Source: Zygnema cylindricum (lineage: Eukaryota > Streptophyta > Zygnematophyceae > Zygnematales > Zygnemataceae). Taken from it: a DNA stretch of 64,000 nt. Each line of letters starts with the position of its first letter. The stretch's first letter is position 1. The translations under genes and the position numbers were made by a program. The stretch lies in NCBI GenBank assembly GCA_037447655.1, contig JBBHKE010003363.1, positions 108,595 through 172,594 of the forward strand. The letters are read 5' to 3'. The notes beneath the pieces are model-generated. The model made no database searches and was not told the origin of the DNA. It saw nothing but the letters and a program-made list of their open reading frames with translations. This document shows, piece by piece, positions 32,226 through 44,100 of this stretch.

Positions 32226-32728
32226 GTGTTAGTACAGTTATTAATAGTGTTTAATTAGTATTAACACGGTTATTAGTATTAGAAGTTTAGAACATTTATT
32301 AGTTTGTATTATTATTTTTTTTCCATCGGTATTTTTTTTTTTTTTTTACATTACATGTTCTCTTACGTGATTGGTCGTCTAGTTTGTTCATAAGTTTGCG
32401 AGGTAAAAATATTTTGTACGGTTTACGTCCGTGCGCTTCGTTTCGTAATTCTTCAAAAACGAAAAAGTGCATTCCGAACATGATGTCCGATGGCGGACGG
32501 CAGTTGCTGTTCGGTATTCGCAGCTGTCAAGTTTTGACGCTTAAAACTGCATTTTTTTTCCGCCGCTACGCTCCAAAACGGTCAAAACCGACCGTCCCAA
32601 CCGTCACCGCCGCGTTTTTTGTCATTTTATGAAATTTGGCGTACGGATCCCAAAATTTATGACATCGTTTTCCCATTTTTCCAAGTGTGAACCACGCAAG
32701 AGATATTACGTTCAGAATTTGCAATCTA

Positions 32729-34058
32729 AGGGCGTGTCCCCATGTAACCGATATTTTGAAACGTTATTTTGGAATTTAGCGCTGATTTTACGGTGTACTT
32801 TTCAAAGTGTGCCTATGTCAATCGTTACTTGCGCGTTCATTATTTTGAATATGTGGTACACCGCGAATCGTAATTAGAGTAAATTACTCTAATTCGGTCG
32901 CTCGAAATTTCGACTCTATGACATCAAATAGAGTAAATGATTCTAATTTTTTAATTATTCTAATTTAGGTAAGTTTAATTAGCGTAACAGAATTGTAATA
33001 TAGGTTTGTTTTAAATAGTGTGGAGTACGGACGACGTTCGACCGTGCACAATTGTACTTTTTTAAGTAAAAAGGTACAAATAATGATTTAATACAATCGC
33101 GCTCGCACGTGAAATCGGACTAAACGAAAAATCAATCACATCGAAAAAAAGCCGTTCGCATAACTCTCGTCCGTCGACAGTATCGTCGTCAGTGTGAACA
33201 TTAACTGACATTCAGCGCGACAAATAATACTAGCGTCATAATGACGTCAAAAATATACGGACTGAGAGTTTTTGTACGTTCACGTAATTTAGCATTTATA
33301 ATTTCAGGGCGGATATTTATTGCCGACATAACCCAATATAGAGTACTTAAATAAATTAGAGTAAACTTCGATTGTGACAAAGTTCTATCACATAAATTAG
33401 AGTTAATTACTCTAATTGTTTTTTTTGGTTTTTTTACTCTAATTTTTTCATTACTCTAATTACGATGCGTGGTGTAGTTGTACACGTCGCCAATACTTGC
33501 GACACCTGTAGACGCCAACAAACTGCTGACATTTGTAGACGCCGACGATCTTGGAACAAACTGCGGACATTTGTACGCCACAAAGAGCTCCTAACATACT
33601 GGAACAATTGTCGACGCCCACTGTCATTTGTTGACGCCCACACGTGAACGACATAAGCAATCGCCTACGTCTACAAAATGACATTTGTAGACGCCCACAA
33701 GTGGAGAACATAAGCAAACGGACACACAATTTTTTTTTCGTGTATTCTCCCAGCTGCAAAAAAAACAAATGAAAACTTTTGACGCGTGCAACCCAGGCTT
33801 TCTATTCGTCAATAGGGTAGTATTTTGATTAAAAGCAAGTCGCGATTTGATTTCAGTGCAAGTGTGAAGATGAGCTGGAAGTGGGTCGCGATGATAATAC
33901 TGCCAAATCGCCGTACCTTTCAAGTTCCAAGATGACGGAAAATGTATTTGAGTTTTTGCCCATTTTTCGTACAACGTAATATTTTCAAGTAGGAAGTCCC
34001 ATTTTCTGTGTAAACGACGGAAAAAAACCCTTACTTGAACACATGGGGACACGCCCTA
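32729..34058. mobile_element. TIR element with AGGGCGTGTCCCCATGT ends
   Basis: The 16-base core GGGCGTGTCCCCATGT at the left end is exactly inverted at 34,041-34,056. The interior holds short diverged acatttgtagacgcc repeats (33,490-33,700) and is split by a TACACCG element. No target duplication was recognised. Confidence 0.65.
32857..33476 (-). mobile_element. TIR element of the TACACCG family, copy 3
   Basis: The left end is TACACCGCGAATCGTAATTA and the right end is its inverse with changes. It is close to identical to copy 4 in the opposite orientation. Confidence 0.85.
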
Positions 34059-34218
34059 AGATTCTTTGAAGATTTTAAGCATCTAATATTAACCTACGTG
34101 CTACCAACGAGAATGAGCCATGCAAGTAAAAAGTGGTTTACTGACTCGACCTAATGGAAGGCACTCCATTCAGTAAATTTTTTCGTACAATTACTGAGAC
34201 GCCTAATGGAAGTCCACC

Positions 34219-34405
34219 TTAGTGTTAACAATTTTTTGCCCACTTAAAGCATCTTTTATCCATACACACTTGTCTGGTTTTCAATTTCACACAGCCAATT
34301 GGAAGCTGAGAATCTTACATTTCAATCGCAATCGTCAGATCCACAATCTGACATGTGTGTACGGAGAAAATATGTTTTACACGACGAAAATAACTTTAAC
34401 ACTAA
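34219..34405. mobile_element. Short TIR element (MITE), second copy
   Basis: The ends TTAGTGTTAACA and its inverse near 34,393-34,405 enclose tttcaatcgcaatcgtcaga, matching the copy at 1,696-1,877. Confidence 0.7.
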
Positions 34406-34409
34406 TAGC

Positions 34410-35028
34410 TACACCGCGAATCGTAATTAGAGTAATGAAAAAATTAGAGTAAAAAAACAAAAAAAAAACAATTAGAGTAATGAACTCTAATTTATGTGAT
34501 AGAACATTTTCACAAAGGAAGTTTACTCTAATTTATTTAAGTACTCTATATTAGGTTATGTCGGCAATAAATATCCTCGCTGAAATTATATACAATAAAT
34601 TACGTAAACCTACAAAACCTGTAAGTCCGTATATTTTTGACGTCATTATGACGCTAATATTATTTGTCACGCTGAATGTCAGTTAATGTTCACACTGACG
34701 ACGATGCTGTCGACGGACGAGAGTTATGCGAAAGGCTTTTTTTCGATGCGATTGATTTTTCGTTTAGTGCGATTTCACGTGCGTGCCAATTGAATTAAAT
34801 CATTATTTGTACCTTTTTACTTAAAAAGTACAATTTTGCACGGTCGAACGTCGTCCGTACTCCACACTAATGAAAAAGAACCTTTATTACAATTTTGTTA
34901 CGCTAATTAAACTTACTTAAATTAGAATAATGAAAAAATTAGAATCGTTTACTCTATTTGATGTAATAGAGTCGAAATTTTGAGCGACCGAATTAGAGTA
35001 ATTTACTCTAATTACAATTCGCGGTGTA
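34410..35028 (+). mobile_element. TIR element of the TACACCG family, copy 4
   Basis: The ends are TACACCGCGAATCGTAATTA and ATTCGCGGTGTA. With copy 3 it forms a 620-bp inverted repeat around a 0.93-kb spacer. Confidence 0.85.
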
Positions 35029-35836
35029 GTGTTGGGTATCGAGGACCTTTTGCCGATTTTTGATATATATCCAATTTCAGGTACGCGATAATCAATATAT
35101 CACTTCGATATATCGAAAATAAAAATATCGCGATCTATCGCCACTATATCGCAAATACATCGTATCGACAATATATCGAGGCATTAGAAATATATAAAAT
35201 GAAAATTTTCACAAGTCTCCAAAGTCACGTGGCTTCGGGACAAGGTGACCGTAAAATCGCCGAAAAGAATTACGGCTTTTCAGCAAAGTGAAGGAGATCT
35301 CTGAGGTAGATTGACGTGGTACACTTGCGAAGTACACGTACGCAATACACAAGTACGGATTTCCATATGAAAATGGTCGGTTTTCAAATCTTTGACGATT
35401 TTAGAGATTTGATCGTCAACTTACAAAGAACCACTCAAATCAAAACACGTATGTAAAAACTTGTTTACAGACGATACGCGATGTAACCGAGGCCTCTGTA
35501 ATACATAAATAATGACTTCCTGATGTAACCATACCCCAAATAAGTAATTATATGAATTACAAAACTATTACTTTTTTGTCGGTTACATTTTGCGGCGTCT
35601 ACATTTAAGTCACGGAACAAAAATCACGTCGTACGTGGCATATTAGACAATTTGTTTTTTTTCGCTAAAATTTTATATTATATAGAAATATAAAATATAA
35701 AATTAAAAAAAAAACTATATATCACGATAGTTTATGTTGGTCTCGGTACGATATATCGAGGATTCTGCTCGATCGATATTCGATATATCAAATATCGAAA
35801 TTATCGCGATATGAATTTACCGAATACCCAACACTA
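35027..35836. mobile_element. TIR element with TAGTGTTGGGTATCG ends
   Basis: The ends TAGTGTTGGGTATCG and CGAATACCCAACACTA are inverted. The subterminal parts are rich in atatatcg motifs, as in 14,584-14,981. It abuts copy 4 of the TACACCG family. Confidence 0.65.
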
Positions 35837-36870
35837 CTAATACGTGTACTTTAAAATATATTGTATTTTGTATATAGCGTGGCATTCCACGTATGACAAT
35901 CTGTTTCGTTCTCTGAATAAAAGGAAGAACGGAAGTGCAGTTCAACGGAGTATAACGTAAAGCTGTACGGTATGAACCGTACAATTATCGCCAATAGTTA
36001 TCGGATCCGGTGTTACAGCGATGAAAAACCAATAAGGCCTGTTCTCCATTAGGGGGTCCCAGTAAACATGCGGATACGTCTATTTTTGGTGTTTACTGGC
36101 ACGGCCTTCCATTATTTCGTGCTAGTAGACATCGTTTCTAAATTATGATTGGCGCCACGTAAGTTAATTTTGAGATTCTTAAAATCTATAAATATTTTTC
36201 AAACTGAAATCTGTACATAATATTTGTACGGCGTAGGAAGTTAATGATTCGTACGAAATTTTCTCGACCAGATTTCTATTTTGAAATTGAAAATCAAAAT
36301 TTCGAAACAGAATGTCAAAAGGCGCCGCAAACTTTTAAGGTCAGCGGATGTCAGAAGAAGCGTGCGAAGATATTTCGGTCGACCTTCATACACTCTGGCG
36401 GAAGGCACATGGTGTATACGACGTGCTCGATTCTCATTGCCTATTCGTGGTGGATTTTTTTTTTACTTTTCACGTGTACCAATGGTACGCGACAAGTGTG
36501 AAGAAACCCTCCTCGCCGAGGAGAGTCTCATCAAACTGGACGATGTGCGTGATTGCCTCGCGAATCAAAAAAAGTGAAAAATCCAACGGTCGATACTAAC
36601 GCTTATAATATTGGAGCCATCCAATAGACATGTTTCGTCATATCTCGTGTGACAAAAAAAATATGGTACGAATCTGTACGAAATCGTACGGCGTCCAGTA
36701 AACAACCCCACTTTTCCTCTAATGGAAGTTCACCATAAAATCGTTTTTTTATCTCGATGACACCGGTCCCAATATATCGTGCTAGTATATCGATTATTGG
36801 TGGGCCATAAAAAAAAAGGCGCATTGGCTATTGGCAAATGACTACCAATATAGAATACCATTGTAATCTT
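35837..36870. other. Mosaic of dispersed repeats, no gene seen
   Basis: It includes the ccattagggggtcccagtaa repeat (36,048-36,150) also at 15,505 and the inverted partner of 28,912-29,260. Short frames have no motif. Confidence 0.45.
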
Positions 36871-37405
36871 GAGGTCGCAAACAGTCAACCAAAACCGTGA
36901 CCGACCGTTAACCGACCGCCCGCGCCGAATCCAGAACGGATTCAGTTGCCAAGTTTTGGGGGTCGGGCGGTAACGGTCGGTTGATTCACCAGAAAAAAGA
37001 AAGTCGGTTACACTTGGTCAACCAAAAAACAAAAAAAAAAAAAATTGTGTACTGTCTTTATAATCCAACATTCTTGTACTTTGTACTCTTTGGTATCGTG
37101 AAAGTATGTGACATCATGATTAGCGTCGCAAATATGACACGGTAGTAACACTATGCATTTCGCAAATCTAAGGGATTGCGACAAAGCGTCGCAAATATGA
37201 CACGGTAGTAAACACTATTCATTTTGCAAATCTTAGGGAACGCGACAAATTATAATTATTGGCTTATTCATACATCGTACATTAATAAATTTTGTACTTT
37301 TTCGGTTACGGACGGGCACGGTTAGTCGCGAGAAATCGAGTTTCGGTTAACTTTCATTTTCGTAAACGCCGATCGGTTAACGGTTAACAAATTTGGAGCG
37401 TGGCA
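36871..37405 (-). mobile_element. Truncated second copy of the non-autonomous hAT element
   Basis: It starts gaggtcgcaaacagtcaacc and follows the 13,617-14,405 element in reverse to tttggagcgtggcat, then stops. One end and the target duplication are missing. The next 370 bases show nothing recognised. Confidence 0.85.
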
Positions 37406-37778
37406 TTGTTGGTTTTGTACGATTATGGGTGACATCATCAATCGCCGATTTTACCTGACCACAGTCACATCGTGGAGTACAACAGTTCGTACGGAATATT
37501 GCCGCAAATTCCGGAGAACATTCGTTCGCATTTCATGTGAACGTTTACATTTATTTGTTGTGTTGGTTGTGTAGCGGCAAACTTTGTACAGGTGTTGTTA
37601 TATGATTGGACTAAGTGTGTAGGCATGATTTATTAGATGCACATTAGAAGCATACAAATAGACATCATAGCAAGAAAGACATTCTCAACCTTAATCAGTC
37701 CAATCATTCATAGAGTATTCGACCAAACAGACATTAAAGAGTAGAGTGTTTAAAGATCAAGCTTTATTAAGAGAGTCT

Positions 37779-38345
37779 TGCAGAAATAAAAGGTTATTTT
37801 AGTATTTTCTAGGTTTTGCAAAATGCAGAAAAGAAGCCGAGGCAGTCTGCCTGTAACTTCTCTCTTCATCTCCCACACTTGTCGTAGTCACTGAAGGTTG
37901 AAGAGGGAGCTAGAGCCATGGCTGCCTATGCTAATTAGAGATAGAGTTACGGGTTGTAGATTTTGGTAGATTTACCAAAATAGAATTGACGGACCCTAGA
38001 TTGGAACTTAGTACCTACCGTCCGTCAACATAGCCGGTAGCCTTAGCCAGTTAGACTGGCATCATGGTCGCACATTTAGGGTTTCGTAATTATTTAAATG
38101 TTAACATGTAGCCTATTTTCATTCAAAGGAATATTTAGACATAGATACAGTTGTAATGTACGGCCACGGAACATCCGAAACGGATACCGCGCATTTTGTT
38201 TTGAAGGAGAAACAAATAGTGCGCAAGTATTTATGACGGCCACGATTGTAATCCGACTTCATCGGACGCCCACGAAGCATGCCGAGATCGCGGAATGAGT
38301 TTTCGGCGGTTTATGGTCGACGTCACATCAATTGCCACGTATTCT
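37779..38345 (+). mobile_element. Family A LTR fragment (5' part)
   Basis: It begins tgcagaaataaaaggttatt and matches the first half of the 3' LTR at 57,393. The match is lost near 38,345, and unrelated sequence runs to the assembly gap. Confidence 0.8.
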
Positions 38346-38523
38346 CACATAGCATGTATTTCCATGTACACGGCTACATGAAACACATGCCGGTAACATG
38401 TTGTACCGGTTGTTCAGCTGTGTACAGTAAAAACCTAAGCAAGGGCCTTAGGGGTCTCTACCGCTTTAGGTTACACTAACACGGTGCACCGTTAACTACA
38501 CTGCAGCTGGTATTTGGCGGCTT

Positions 38524-38533
38524 NNNNNNNNNN
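38524..38533. other. Assembly gap (10 N)
   Basis: Ten N bases lie between two LTR pieces. The true distance and order here are unknown. Confidence 1.
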
Positions 38534-38583
38534 CTATATATAAATCAAGCTTTCCTATTTCAAGTAAATTGATTTTGACAAAT

Positions 38584-39019
38584 GCCGCATTGGTATCCGT
38601 TTTGAATTAGCGTCGTACGACGTACTTTATAAAACTGTATATATGTACGCCGTAAACAGTTTTAGTTAAATGAACTTTATCCTTTCGAACTAAATATATA
38701 TCTATCACATACCATAGCACTTAGCATTGGTCCTAGTCTATTAGGATAAAGCTGACCGCTACCGGTCGATTTGACGAACCGCAGGTACCGGGATCAAATC
38801 TCTGGTCCGTCAAGTATATTTTTAGTAACCTACTAAAAATAGCTGTCTGTTGAACTAAGGCAGCCATGGATCAACCTCTCTCTCTTTCCTTCAGTGACTA
38901 CAACAAGTATGGGTGCTAGAGAGCGGAGGTGGAGGCAGGCTGTCCGTCCTTTTTCTTTTTCCTTTCATAAAACCATATTTAAACCTAGAAAATACTCTAG
39001 AAATCTATAAATTTCAACA
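38584..39019 (-). mobile_element. Family A LTR fragment, reversed
   Basis: It ends tttcaaca, the inverse of an LTR start, and abuts the host element's 5' LTR. Its antisense carries the A-box/B-box segment at 38,732-38,815. Confidence 0.75.
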
Positions 39020-39990
39020 CTAACTCCTCTCTCCAGCTCCCACACTTTGTTGCAGTCATTGAAAGTTGGAGAGAGAGATAGAGCCATAGCCGCCTGTGCT
39101 ATCCAGACGGGGACAGAATTTAGATTGGTAGATTTACCAAAATAGTTACCAAAATATTGATGGACCCAAGATTTGATCCTGGTACCTATCGTACGTCCCA
39201 ACTGCTTGTAGCAGGTAGCCTTAGCCAATTAGACTAGAATCAAGGTTATACGATATAGGGTTTGATAAAAAGATAAATCTGTACACGTAGGCTATTTCAT
39301 TTAACGGGATATTTAAACATACAAATAATTTGTAATGTATGGCGTACAGAATATTCAAAATGGATACCGCGCAATTTGTTTCGAAGGGGAAAGAAATATC
39401 GCGCAATTATTTATCATTGCTACGATTGAAATCCGTTTTAATTGGACGGCCGTGAAGCATGCCGAGATCGTGGAATAGTTTTTCGGCAGTTTGCGGTCAA
39501 CGTCACATTGAATGACACGTGGCACAACCATATTGGAATACGTTATCTCGAAGGATTTTAGGATTGAATCCAAAAATGACACGTGTTGACTTATTGGCCA
39601 TGTCGTAATAATGGCCTTACAAAAAGTACACTGGCACCTGTACCTTTCTGTACAATACAGTCTTATAAATGGTGCCATACTTCAGTAGATAGAGTTTTAG
39701 TGAGAGATAAGACTTAGAAAAATTTCATAGATTGGATCCTCTCTACCACAGAGCTTCTATACAAAAGGTCAACTTTGATCTTTCATAACTTACTGCTCAA
39801 GGGAGCAAATTCAGAGATTCTTTCTGCTATCGACTCACGAGAGTCTTGCCTTCAAAGGGGTTAAGGTGGTCATAATTTTTGTCAAGCAAGGTGGTATATA
39901 TTATTGCTGAAACTCAAAGGGGTGAGGGTTATCCTAGAGGCTTTGTGTGAGCTGCCTACTCTGAGGTTCTATGAAGGTTTCACAGTTACA
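39020..39990 (+). repeat. 5' LTR of copia A (5'-truncated by about 75 bp)
   Basis: It aligns along its length with the 3' LTR at 57,393-58,437 but starts inside it. The end lies between 39,982 and 39,990. Confidence 0.8.
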
Positions 39991-40005
39991 GGTTATGGGG
40001 CCACC
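39991..40005 (+). promoter_or_regulatory. Primer binding site, half-tRNA type
   Basis: GGTTATGGGGCCACC is the reverse complement, with one change, of the anticodon arm of plant initiator tRNA-Met (GGUGGGCCCAUAACC). It is not the tRNA 3' end. The A2 copy at 54,333-54,347 matches perfectly. Confidence 0.7.
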
Positions 40006-40109
40006 ATCTAGGGTGCCTATATTCAATGAAGCTGGCTTCATATTCTCGGAAAGTATGATGACAGGAGCTCTATGTGAGAAACGGTTTTGGGGAATAGTGA
40101 GTGGATGCG

Positions 40110-41085
40110 TGAGGCGTCCATGAAGTCTTAGAAACCTGCAGGGTTTACAACAGGCACATTCACTAGAGATGCAGATCCATCTTCAACGGAGGAGACAAAA
40201 CAAGGGGAGGTGGTGGACAAAGGAAAAGAGAAGGAGAAGGTCACACCAATAGCAACCTGTTCGGCATTCATATCACCCATTCCAAGGACAAGGAGAATGA
40301 TATCGATACCTGGGACTACAACAATATGGGGGCTAAGCACTTTATCCTCCGCCATCTTACTCAAGGGCTTCCATCTCTTCATTTGTAAGTAAAGAGGGCA
40401 TCCGATCTTTGGGTGACTCTCATAGAGATGTACCAAAGTGGTACGATTCAACAACAACAGTTGGTTGATCGGAAAATTAAGGAGTATGTATAGAAAAGGG
40501 GGAAGATGTTGGACTTTTGCAATGAGCTTTCTACGCTTTTCATGGAACTAGAGAGTGCTGGAAAAGTATTTAGTGAAAAGGAAAATGTTAACTGTTTACT
40601 GATGAAGTTACCCGATGAGTTCGAGAACGTAGTTAACCGTTTGCAGGACTTGGCGGATTTTAGGTGGATTTGGAATTTAGTGGTAGGGATGATTCTTGTT
40701 TGGCAGAATACGATTGAGATCCGAATGGGAGGAAAGAGTGGGCAAGCTTTGGCAGCTCGGACCGATTGGAGGAACAATGATTCCAGGAAAGAGGTTGGAA
40801 ATTATCGAGGGGAGGGGCAGAAAAATCAGACCGAGGAGTTCGGACCAAGGACTCCCAAGGGTATATGCCATTTTTGTAAGAAACCCGGGCACTATATGGT
40901 TGAATGCACTAAGTTAACCAAGATGCAATTAAAGGAGGGGCAGACCAATGGACCCGCGAGAGAAAAGAAAAAGGCCCTTGTGACATAAGTACATGGGGGG
41001 AAGTCCAAGGACGAGGACGATGAAATCATATTGGATGAGGAGTTGGAAGCAAAAAACGAGGTTGAAATTCCACAAAAAAAGAAAT
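40110..41085 (+). pseudogene. Copia A gag
   Basis: A frame from 40,506 to 40,988 contains a gag-like segment (LLMKLPDEFENVVNRLQDL) and a CCHC zinc knuckle, CHFCKKPGHYMVEC, at 40,866-40,907. The start is broken, and a stop at 40,986 separates it from CAFGG and the protease. Confidence 0.8.
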
Positions 41086-41290
41086 GTGCTTTTGGTGGAT
41101 TGAAAGGTGAAGCAGGCTGGATTGTAGACTCAGGTGCGTCTTTGCACGTGTGTAAAGATAAACACCTGTTCACTAAGATAAAAAATATTCCCACCGTATA
41201 GATAGAGTACGGGGATGGGAGAATAGTCACTACTACTCTTGTAGGATCAGTACATCTAAAAGTGTTGGTAGAAGGAAATGCAACCTTGAG
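41086..41290 (+). pseudogene. Copia A protease fragment
   Basis: It reads GWIVDSGASLHVC, with the aspartic protease motif DSGAS at 41,127-41,141. A stop follows near 41,200 and the frame is cut by a reversed LTR. Confidence 0.8.
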
Positions 41291-42342
41291 ACCTCCATAG
41301 GACCTCAAAGTAAGCAGCTCACACGAAGCCTCTAAAATAACTTTGACCCCTTTGTCTTTCAGCACGAATAGCTGCCATCCTGGCAAACAAAAACACTGAC
41401 CACCTTCACCCCTATGAAGACAAGACTCCCTTGAGTCGATAGCAAAAAGAATCTCTCAATTTGCTCCCCTGAGTAGTAAGTTATGGAGGGTCAAAATTGA
41501 CCTTTTGTACAGAAGCTCTCTAAGAGAGAAGGTCCTATCTACGAATTTTTCTAAGTCCTGTCTCTCTCTAAAACTCTATCTATAGGTGTACGGCACCAAT
41601 CATATTACACTACCGTACACAAAAGTACAGCTGCTGGTGTACTTTATGTACGGATATTGTACGAGATGGCCTAAATGTCGACATATATCATATCCGGATT
41701 CGGTCTCGTAATCCCCAGAGATGCCGCGATCCAACATAATCGTGCCACGTGTCATCTGATGTGGCGATGACCACAAACCGTTGAGAATCTCTTTCGCGAT
41801 CTCGGCTTTCTTTTCGGCCGTCCGATTGAATGCAGATTTCAATACAAGCTGTCATAAATGCTTTTGCGGTATTTGTTTTGTAAAAGAAACAAAATGCGCG
41901 GTACTCGTTTCTTATCAATATCGAAATCCGTACTTTTACATAACTGAATCTATGTATCTATAAACATCCGTCGTTAAATGAATTTTCCTACGTGGCAACA
42001 TTTAAATAAATATCAAACCCAATAGTATGTATCGTAACGTCTAGACTTAACGGTTATAGCTATCGCCTACCGGGGTTCTGACGATCGGCAGGTATCAGGA
42101 TCAAATCCTAGTTCTGACATACTCCTTTTAGTAAATAACCCTATCTATCTGTAAATCAACTAATTATTTTCGGTAAACCTGTGGATAGCCAAGGTAGGCA
42201 TGGCTCTAGCTTCCTCTCTAGCTTTTCAGTGACTGCAACAAGTGTGGGAGTTGGAGAGAGAAGTTAGAGGTAGACTGCCTCGGCTTCTTTCTATTTTCCA
42301 ATTTAGACCTACAAAATAACAAAAAAACCATCGATTTCTATA
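41290..42342 (-). mobile_element. Solo-type LTR of family A, reversed, in the protease region
   Basis: It starts near gagacctccataggacctca and ends ccatcgatttctata, the inverse of an LTR start. The coding sequence of copia A resumes just after it (VLFILELNKNLIS). The ends are eroded and no target duplication was defined. Confidence 0.82.
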
Positions 42343-42369
42343 AGTAAGACATCCATAGTTACATTCTCC

Positions 42370-43371
42370 GATGTATTGTTTATTCTGGAGCTGAACAAAA
42401 ACCTCATCTCTACGTGTGTATTAGATGATAAGGGTTTTTTTACTAGCAGTAGGAAAGGAGTCTTTACTGCTAGTTTTGAGGAGGAAGTTTATTTTACTGC
42501 TGAAAATGTTAGCTAAGGGATGTTTACGCTGATTTTAAGCAATGAAAAGAAGAAACTTTATAATGCTGGTGTTCATAATATAATGTTGTGGCATAAGAGG
42601 CTTGGGCATGTGAATCTAGATAAGTTAAGAGAGATGAAAAAGATTGGAGTAGTGGAAGGAATTCAGTTCGCTGAGAGTGAGAATCTAAGTGATTGTAGTG
42701 GATGTGCTCAAGGTAAAGCACACAGGTTACCCTTCCCAAAAACTGCTACCTATAAGGGAGAAAAGATTCTAGATTTAGTACACACAGATATATAGGGGCC
42801 GGCAAGAGTGCCATCACCCGGGGGGAAGAGATTTATGATGCCTATCACTGATGATTGGTCTCGGCATTCCAAGGTGTATTTTTTGAAAAATATGTCAAAG
42901 GCTCAGGAATGTTTTAAACAATATAAAGCATGGAGTGAAAAACTCCATGAAACCTCAATCAAGAGAGTAAGGAGTGACAATGGTGGAGAGTACACCTCTA
43001 ACCAGTTTGAGGATTTTCTGAGAGAAGATGGAGTGCAACACCAAAGGACAGTTCCTAAAAATCCTGAGCAGAATGGTGTAGCCGAAAGATTAAGTAGAAC
43101 ACTGAGTGATAGTGTTAGGAGTATGTTGTCAGATAAGAAGACAGGAAAGAAGTTTTGGGCCGAAGCAATGAACTGTGCAAATTATCTCAAAAATAGAGTT
43201 CTTACTTCAGCACTAAAAGGCCAAACACCCTATGAGAGATGGACAGGCCGAAAACCAAATGTTTCACACTTAAAGGTTTTCGGTAGTCAAGTGTTCAGTT
43301 TAGACACAGATCGGTCAAACTGGAAGTTAGACCCAAAAGGAAAACCAGGATATCTACAGGAAACTTTGACA
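42370..43371 (+). pseudogene. Copia A integrase
   Basis: It has the pre-integrase HHCC finger (WHKRLGHVN, CSGCAQGKAH), then the catalytic core: first Asp in LVHTDI, second in RVRSDNGGEYTSNQF, Glu in NPEQNGVAERLSRTL, followed by WTGRKPNVSHLKVFG. Stops occur near 42,513 and 42,793. Confidence 0.88.
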
Positions 43372-43983
43372 GACTATAACTTTCAGAAAAAAGCTCCAAA
43401 CGTCATGAAAATTTGCAACAATGTAGAATACAGACAAAGGACCACACACACAAAATTTCAATCAAAATCTGTGAGATATGTAGAAATGAAATTACATAAA
43501 ACTGAGTGTACAGTTTTCATATCATTTGTTCCTAAAAATCAAATTCACTAAGTCCTACTTTTTATACACCAAAACTACACTAAGCTGTACGGAGGCATTC
43601 CAGCCGTACATCTAACATTCTATCACAAATATTTACACCGAAGTTTAGACAACGTAAAGTGATAATGATCTAGTCACGCCTCGTCACTATTTGTTGGCGG
43701 CGGTTGTCAGCGGTCTGATTAGAGGATTTGGCACCGTAGAATTGACTTCACGAAGTCCAGTGGTCCTGCCGAATTTCCGTACGTCCACGGAGGACATACT
43801 CACGCATTCTCCCAAGTGACGACACGTGTCCCCAAGTGTGAATGAACCGTGAACTCCCAACTTCACTGTCACACTAATTTCGGTAAGTACGGAACCGAAC
43901 TCAACCAAAAATAGCTTAAGTTTTCGAACAGCTCTCTCTCACAGCTGAGGCATAAAGAGGACTAAAGCTTTCTAAAAAACAAC
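43352..43983. other. 0.6-kb insert flanked by a duplicated integrase segment
   Basis: The 110-bp stretch 43,238-43,350 (agatggacaggccgaaaacc onward) is repeated at 43,984-44,100. The sequence between is not copia-like and has no recognised ends. Confidence 0.65.
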
Positions 43984-44100
43984 AAGATGGACATGCCGAA
44001 AACCAAATATTTCACACTTAAAGGTTTTCGGTTGTCAAGGTGGTTCAGTTTTAGACACAGATCGGTCCAAACCGGGAGTTAGATCCAAATGGAAAACCTA

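Larger units (their letters stand above)
29417..32698. mobile_element. 3.3-kb TIR element carrying a satellite
   Basis: The ends TGCGTGGTTCACACTTG and CAAGTGTGAACCACGCA are exact 17-bp inverses, and similarity continues inward (aaaatgggaaaacg). The flanks share AGA (29,414-29,416 and 32,699-32,701), a possible 3-bp target duplication. Inside are a 97-codon frame with no known motif (29,438-29,731), the satellite at 29,720-31,560 and a nested TACACCG element. No transposase was recognised. Confidence 0.75.
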
